Source: an uncultured Lachnospiraceae bacterium (GTDB taxonomy: Bacteria; Bacillota; Clostridia; Lachnospirales; Lachnospiraceae). Taken from it: a stretch of DNA of 36,961 nucleotides. Below are positions 32,804-36,961 of the stretch, one piece after another. Location of the stretch: assembly GCA_910586755.1 (NCBI GenBank), contig CAJUJM010000080.1:1-36961 (forward strand), given 5' to 3'. The translations under genes were made by a program, and so were the position numbers. Positions within the stretch are counted from its first letter, which is position 1; each line of letters opens with the position of its first letter. The notes below the pieces were generated by a model. The model was not told the DNA's origin. It ran no database searches and worked only from the letters and a program-made list of their open reading frames with translations.

Positions 32804-34642
32804 TTAGTATGCTATTTTCCAGAATAAATGAATTTCATTTTCGCCTTCCACTTTTTTCTTCCAGAAAACAGAAGTCCTGTTTGGCCCATGAGGGGTGTCA
32901 AAAGAATCCTCCGAAATTTTATAGCTGTCCATTCCAACTGCGCTCAAATCAATTACCTGTTCTGTCTGTCCCTTCTTATCATCAGAAGGATTTAAGCGCC
33001 TGATTTGGCAGCTGTCATAGGGACTGGTTTCAATGCTGCTGATTGGCCCTTTTCCGAATATAACCCGATCCTTCAGGTCAGATGCATCTTCTGAGAATGT
33101 GTCAAAGGTCAGATGAACTTCCTTTACGTTTATCTGGGAATCCGTTATAGAAAAAACATCTTCCCTGAGAATTTCTTTGCCTGTAAAAGTGTAAGTGGTA
33201 ACTGCTTCGATGCCTTCTAAGGAGGAGGGGCTATCGTTGGAAATCAGACACAGTTTTTTAAAAATGATTTGACAGGAATTTTCTCCCTTTTCTTCAATAG
33301 AATCAAAGAAGCAGGCAGGAATTGCCTCACGGCCGTCCTCCAGCACGAGCTTTGGAACCAGAGCGCAGTGCTTTACATCAGGAACAGCCTCCAAAACTCC
33401 GTTTTCTCTTGGAACAGGCAGGTAGGCATCCTTATTGTAGTAAGGCGTACCGCCGCTGATAAGAGGAAGGGACCACACATGTCCCTGGCTGCGGCAGATG
33501 ATCAGGCCGCGGTCATATTCATTCTTGGCAAAACGGCTGAAAGAGAGACCTTCCGGCTGCTTTTTCAGTACATCCATATCTTTAAATTCTCTGGCGCAGT
33601 CATATCCAAGATTCTTCCACTGCTCAATTACGTCAATTATTTGCATAGAAAGACTTAAATTTTCACCAAGAATACGATTCTTATTGCGGTAGCCGTCAGT
33701 GCGGCGCCCCTTATCCCACATATTAACAGACTGCATTTCCTCATCATACCAGAAGAGGATCATGGTGCGGATACACTTTACGCTGTAGGCATAAGCCAGA
33801 GTAAGTTCATCCTGTGTGAGAAGTCCGGGAAGCTGTGCCGCAGAGGCAAGGATCTGAAGGACGGCGGTTTCGCCGTAAGCGCCGATGCTTCGTCCGTAAG
33901 AAAAGCCCCAGCCTTCCTCATTTGCCATTTTAAGAACAATGCGTGCGCTGCGCGCCAGCATATTTCGGATAAGCTCGGGCTCCGTCCAGTTAGTGGAAAC
34001 TACCAGCTCTGTGATCTCCGCGGGGATCAGGATGCTGTAGCGGTCAAAACGGCCTTCGCCCTTTGTTTCATCCATAAAGCCGTACTCACCGGAATAGTGG
34101 GAGATATGATTCATCAGATGGTCTAACAGAATGGCACTGTTTCCAGGCTCATCCCATCCCAGCAGTTCGCGGTAGCGGGCAATGCCGAAGGCCACGCCGT
34201 AGTAGTTTGTAGGTTTGTGGATAAGTGCATAATTATTGTTTACATCAACAAAGGTATGCCAGTCCATAGATTCACAAAGAGTTGTATCTGCTGCCTGACT
34301 TACAGCCTGGTCATAGAGACCGGCCAGCTTTAGCTGATACAGGCCCCTGATTCCGTTTAAGATACCCCAGGTTTCCATTTTCATGGAAGAACACATATCA
34401 ATAATGGATCTTAAAGCGTTAAGCATTTGTCTGCGTTCATCCTCATCAGCGGCAAAGTGCAAAGTTACATAGCTGCATAGGTTTATAACCTTTCCTCCAA
34501 CGAACTGCGCCTTCTCATTGTATCCAGGAACGCCATCTATGGTGATATTCTCTTTTTCATCTGCAATCTTCCAGAACAGACGGCACATTCTCTGCTGAAG
34601 CAGCTCCAGACATTGCTGATTTGTGATAGTTTGTTTCTTCAT
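32804..34642 (-). CDS. Putative carbohydrate-active protein, function not recognised
   Basis: This 612-residue protein has no signal peptide, so it is probably cytosolic. The first 330 residues are rich in amphipathic helices with aromatic and acid residues (MDWHTFVDVNNNYALIHK, GYGVAFG-like and SIGAYGETAVLQILA segments). The rest is mainly beta (FFDSIEEKGENSC, IHLFWKIAY at the end). A helical toroid followed by a beta sandwich is typical of several polysaccharide lyase and glycoside hydrolase families, but I cannot name one. The start at 34642 follows GAGGTCAAAC; a longer start at 34654 is poorly placed. It follows a permease fragment, so it once belonged to a sugar uptake operon. Confidence 0.75.
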   Translation of the reverse strand: MKKQTITNQQCLELLQQRMCRLFWKIADEKENITIDGVPGYNEKAQFVGGKVINLCSYVTLHFAADEDERRQMLNALRSIIDMCSSMKMETWGILNGIRGLYQLKLAGLYDQAVSQAADTTLCESMDWHTFVDVNNNYALIHKPTNYYGVAFGIARYRELLGWDEPGNSAILLDHLMNHISHYSGEYGFMDETKGEGRFDRYSILIPAEITELVVSTNWTEPELIRNMLARSARIVLKMANEEGWGFSYGRSIGAYGETAVLQILASAAQLPGLLTQDELTLAYAYSVKCIRTMILFWYDEEMQSVNMWDKGRRTDGYRNKNRILGENLSLSMQIIDVIEQWKNLGYDCAREFKDMDVLKKQPEGLSFSRFAKNEYDRGLIICRSQGHVWSLPLISGGTPYYNKDAYLPVPRENGVLEAVPDVKHCALVPKLVLEDGREAIPACFFDSIEEKGENSCQIIFKKLCLISNDSPSSLEGIEAVTTYTFTGKEILREDVFSITDSQINVKEVHLTFDTFSEDASDLKDRVIFGKGPISSIETSPYDSCQIRRLNPSDDKKGQTEQVIDLSAVGMDSYKISEDSFDTPHGPNRTSVFWKKKVEGENEIHLFWKIAY

Positions 34643-34698
34643 GTTTGACCTCATCAGATTAAAAAGCTTTTATGTAAGAGCCGGAGCACCGCTTATGT

Positions 34699-35022
34699 TT
34701 ATTCTTTTACCGCTCCAACCATGGTTCCCTTTGTAAAGTATTTCTGCAGGAATGGATATACGCAGAGGATGGGAACTGTGGCTACCATAATGGTTGCATA
34801 CTTAATGGACATTGCAATGGACTCCGCATCAGCCGCACCAGCGCCGGAACTCATACTGGATACGTCATTCTGCAGCAGGATTTCACGAAGGATAACCTGC
34901 AGCGGGTACATTTCACGGTCGCGGAGAATTGCGGAAGCCCGGAACCAGGAGTTCCATGTGCTTACGCCATAGTACAGAACCATAACTGCGATGATAGCCT
35001 TTGACAGAGGAAGTACGATGGT
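34699..35022 (-). pseudogene. Truncated carbohydrate ABC permease (YtcP/LplC type), 3' stump
   Basis: About 107 codons remain, reading TIVLPLSKAIIAVMVLYYGV and ending FTKGTMVGAVKE, the normal C-terminus of a permease near 290 residues. The EAA loop and N-terminal helices are gone. The frame enters directly from regulator sequence at about 35020-35024, which marks a deletion junction. The apparent start at 34983 is internal. A functional channel is not expected. Confidence 0.85.
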
Positions 35023-36700
35023 TCACTGACCGCACGTATGAGCTTTTCTTCTATATCTTCCAGAAAATCGTATTTTGGTTCAATACCGCGGATATCTACT
35101 ACACTGATGATATTCTCGTCCAATGGGGCCAAATATTCAAATAGCTCCATGGCTTCCTGGTAGGAGGCTCTGATTCCGCTTTGCCCCGGGTGCACGGAAC
35201 CAATAAGGCCGTAAATATCAAAATGGAAGGGGCTGTAAACCATTTCCTTAAGCTGTTCAATGAGCTCGCGTATATTCTCTGCAGCATTCTCTTCCTGTTC
35301 CGGCAGGTTAAAGATAGCGGTTACCCGGTCGCCAAGTTCAAAGCACTCCACATGATAGCGGCCTTCTGCCAGTTCAGAGAAGATATTATGTATAATAAAG
35401 CGTCTGAGACCGGAAGCCTGTTCATCTTCCGGCTCTCCTGAGGCAATGGACTTGGCCATAAGGATGACGACAAGAAAATTTTTATGGATAAAATGAATGT
35501 CGTAGCGCTCCAGCTGCTCCGGATCACATTCTGTGCTTAACAGCTGCCATAAATAAAATTTGTGCATATGCTTCTTATTCTTATCCAGCAGCTTTTGGGT
35601 ATTTATATTTTTCTGGAGTATATGCTCCACCTGGCTGCTGAGCCACTGTACCTCGTCAGAACCCGGGCCAAAAGCCGGCGCAGTATACGCCTGCTCCCGT
35701 ATCATAGCCGCCATCCTGCGGAAGGGGTTGTAATTCTTTCCTGCCAGATACCAGGAAAGTCCGAAGCCGGTACAGATGCTGAGAAAAAGTCCCAAAATAA
35801 ACAAGGTTCTGACCTGGCTGACATCCTGGGCAAAAAGCCCTGATTCTGTGGCCATAAGATACACCCAGTTGGTCTGTCCGGAATCTACTGAGGCAGCCCA
35901 GAGATTTCCGCCCAGTGTTACGCTCTCATAATCCTTTGCTTCTGCAAGAGCCGTAAAATCGGCTTCATTCATGGGAAGGGAGGCGTCAACAGAGCGGATC
36001 AGGAGAGAATCTTCCATTTGTATCATCAGCTCCATATTACTTTCACTGCCTTCAGCAGAAAAAAGGCGCTTTGCAGCTGATCAGGGTCAAAGAGATAGGC
36101 GATGGTTGCCGTATCAAACCTTCCGCTGCTGTCTTTGATACTTAAAAGCATAGTCGGATATTGCTTGTTATCAGATCCGGGAAGCATCAGGATATCATAT
36201 TGGTGATGATCCTGCAAAAGGGTACGTATCTGTTTCTGACTTGCTGCTTCCTTATTCAGATACAAGTTATAATACATATCAAAGTCCATATTTCCGTCTG
36301 TGCTTACAATTTTATCAGGTCCGGAAAAGTAGATAAAAGCTTTTTTCAGCATGGGTTCTGTGCTGCCCCGCCTTATAAGCTCCGTATAGAGTTGGAACAG
36401 AGCCTGGGAATGGTCTTTCGAAAGGGGGCCCTCAATTCCTGCAAGTTCCTGAACGGTGGTATTCAAAAACCATTGGCTTTCAAAATTCCGGGCATTTTCC
36501 AGCTGAGCATCAATATCCTGTTTGACCATTTCCAGGATGTTCTGGCCCATGCGGTCAGACTGACGCTGCATCAGTTTCACAGTATAGGTGTAAAAGAAGG
36601 TGGAAATGATAATGGGTATGCCCAATATAATAAGAAAGGACAGCAATAGCTTTCCATAAATTCCAAAGCGTTTCTGATAAAGCCGTTTTAGTTTTTCCAC
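35021..36700 (-). pseudogene. Broken membrane-bound AraC-type regulator
   Basis: GTG 36700 behind AGGAGAAG begins a protein with TM1 (about 17-38), an extracytoplasmic sensor and, after a frameshift, TM2 (LFILGLFLSICTGFGLSWYL) and a cytoplasmic linker. The frame breaks at the A6 run 36059-36064 (T6 in the gene). Before it the frame reads DPDQLQSAFF; after it, SAEGSESNMELM continues in another frame. The protein then stops making sense after EEKLIRAVSE at about 35022, where permease sequence begins. The C-terminal AraC helix-turn-helix is therefore missing. Intact relatives of about 750 residues control neighbouring sugar transporters and glycosidases. Two independent lesions make this a clear pseudogene. 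Confidence 0.85.
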
Positions 36701-36843
36701 AATATACTTCTCCTAATTTGACATGTCAGTATTGCTATTATATCAAAATTTATGATAATTTTCCAGATTCATATAGGCAATTTTTGAAATTCTATACTCA
36801 TTTTAGTAAGTACTATTGTTTATATAAGGAAACATTCTTACAC

Positions 36844-36960
36844 CGGGTGTTTGACAGTTTGATAATGAAAAAGATGCTTACAGGCCTTGTAAAACCTGTA
36901 CTTTTTTTGTCAAAATTTTTGTTTTATTCTATAGTAATATTTAGCAATCTGTGGTATAAT
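36844..36960. repeat. Right terminal inverted repeat, mobile-element end
   Basis: Exact reverse complement of 1-117. A promoter facing right, out of the window, has -35 TTGTCA (36907-36912), a 17-base spacer and -10 TATAGT (36930-36935); an extended -10 TGGTATAAT ends the window. Its left flank (up to 36843) differs from the left copy's flank, so this boundary is the true end of the repeated unit. Bases 36701-36843 hold the regulator's ribosome site and a possible minus-strand TATAAT near 36740; nothing else is recognised. Confidence 0.75.
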
Positions 36961-36961
36961 G

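Overview
The window looks like a contig from an anaerobic gut Clostridia genome, most likely Lachnospiraceae. This rests on strong AGGAGG-type ribosome binding sites, a YesM/YesN two-component pair beside a CUT1-type sugar ABC transporter, a split (two-subunit) transketolase, a long-form LeuA, a DUF134-NifX-type protein and IS1182/ISAs1-type insertion sequences. No rRNA, tRNA or CRISPR array was seen. The first 117 bases and bases 36844-36960 are a perfect inverted repeat carrying an outward-facing promoter. They are probably the same end of two copies of one mobile element, where the assembly broke.

Layout. 1-453: repeat, gene remnant, and the leuA promoter with its leader. 454-2121: leuA. 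2271-4709: two related membrane proteins of unknown function. 4789-8268: YesM-like sensor kinase and YesN-like regulator, the latter with a one-base frameshift. 8308-10767: an AT-rich minus-strand cassette (AlbA_2/ATPase-fold regulator, Fic protein, and a tandem 83-bp structured repeat) that separates the two-component genes from their likely target. 11075-19397: a carbohydrate operon (lipoprotein binding protein, two permeases, VOC protein, fucose/arabinose-isomerase-like protein, DUF5107-like protein with TPRs). 19497-21229: split transketolase on the minus strand. 21374-23784: an OmpR-type two-component system behind a strongly folded leader. 23977-25226: an AT-rich gene pair (membrane-anchored dCTP-deaminase-fold protein with altered catalytic residues, and a nucleoside deoxyribosyltransferase-like protein). 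25307-27184: an IS1182-family element. 27330-27800: an ISAs1-type transposase remnant. 27933-32661: DEAD-box helicase, lipoprotein, DUF134-NifX-like protein with a His/Cys tail, and nagA. 32804-36700: a decayed minus-strand carbohydrate locus with an apparently intact 612-residue enzyme-like protein, a permease stump and a broken membrane-bound regulator.

How the genes work together. The 11-19 kb operon imports a sugar or sugar derivative and probably isomerises and processes it under YesMN control; transketolase and NagA supply central sugar metabolism. The best candidate for an undescribed system is the two-gene nucleotide-related cassette at 23977-25226. It has overlapping genes, base composition unlike its neighbours, and sits next to mobile elements. 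Its first protein keeps the dCTP-deaminase fold signature but has Gln and Asn where the catalytic Glu and conserved Asp should be, plus two C-terminal membrane helices. A nucleotide-sensing or nucleotide-depleting defence module is a reasonable but untested reading.
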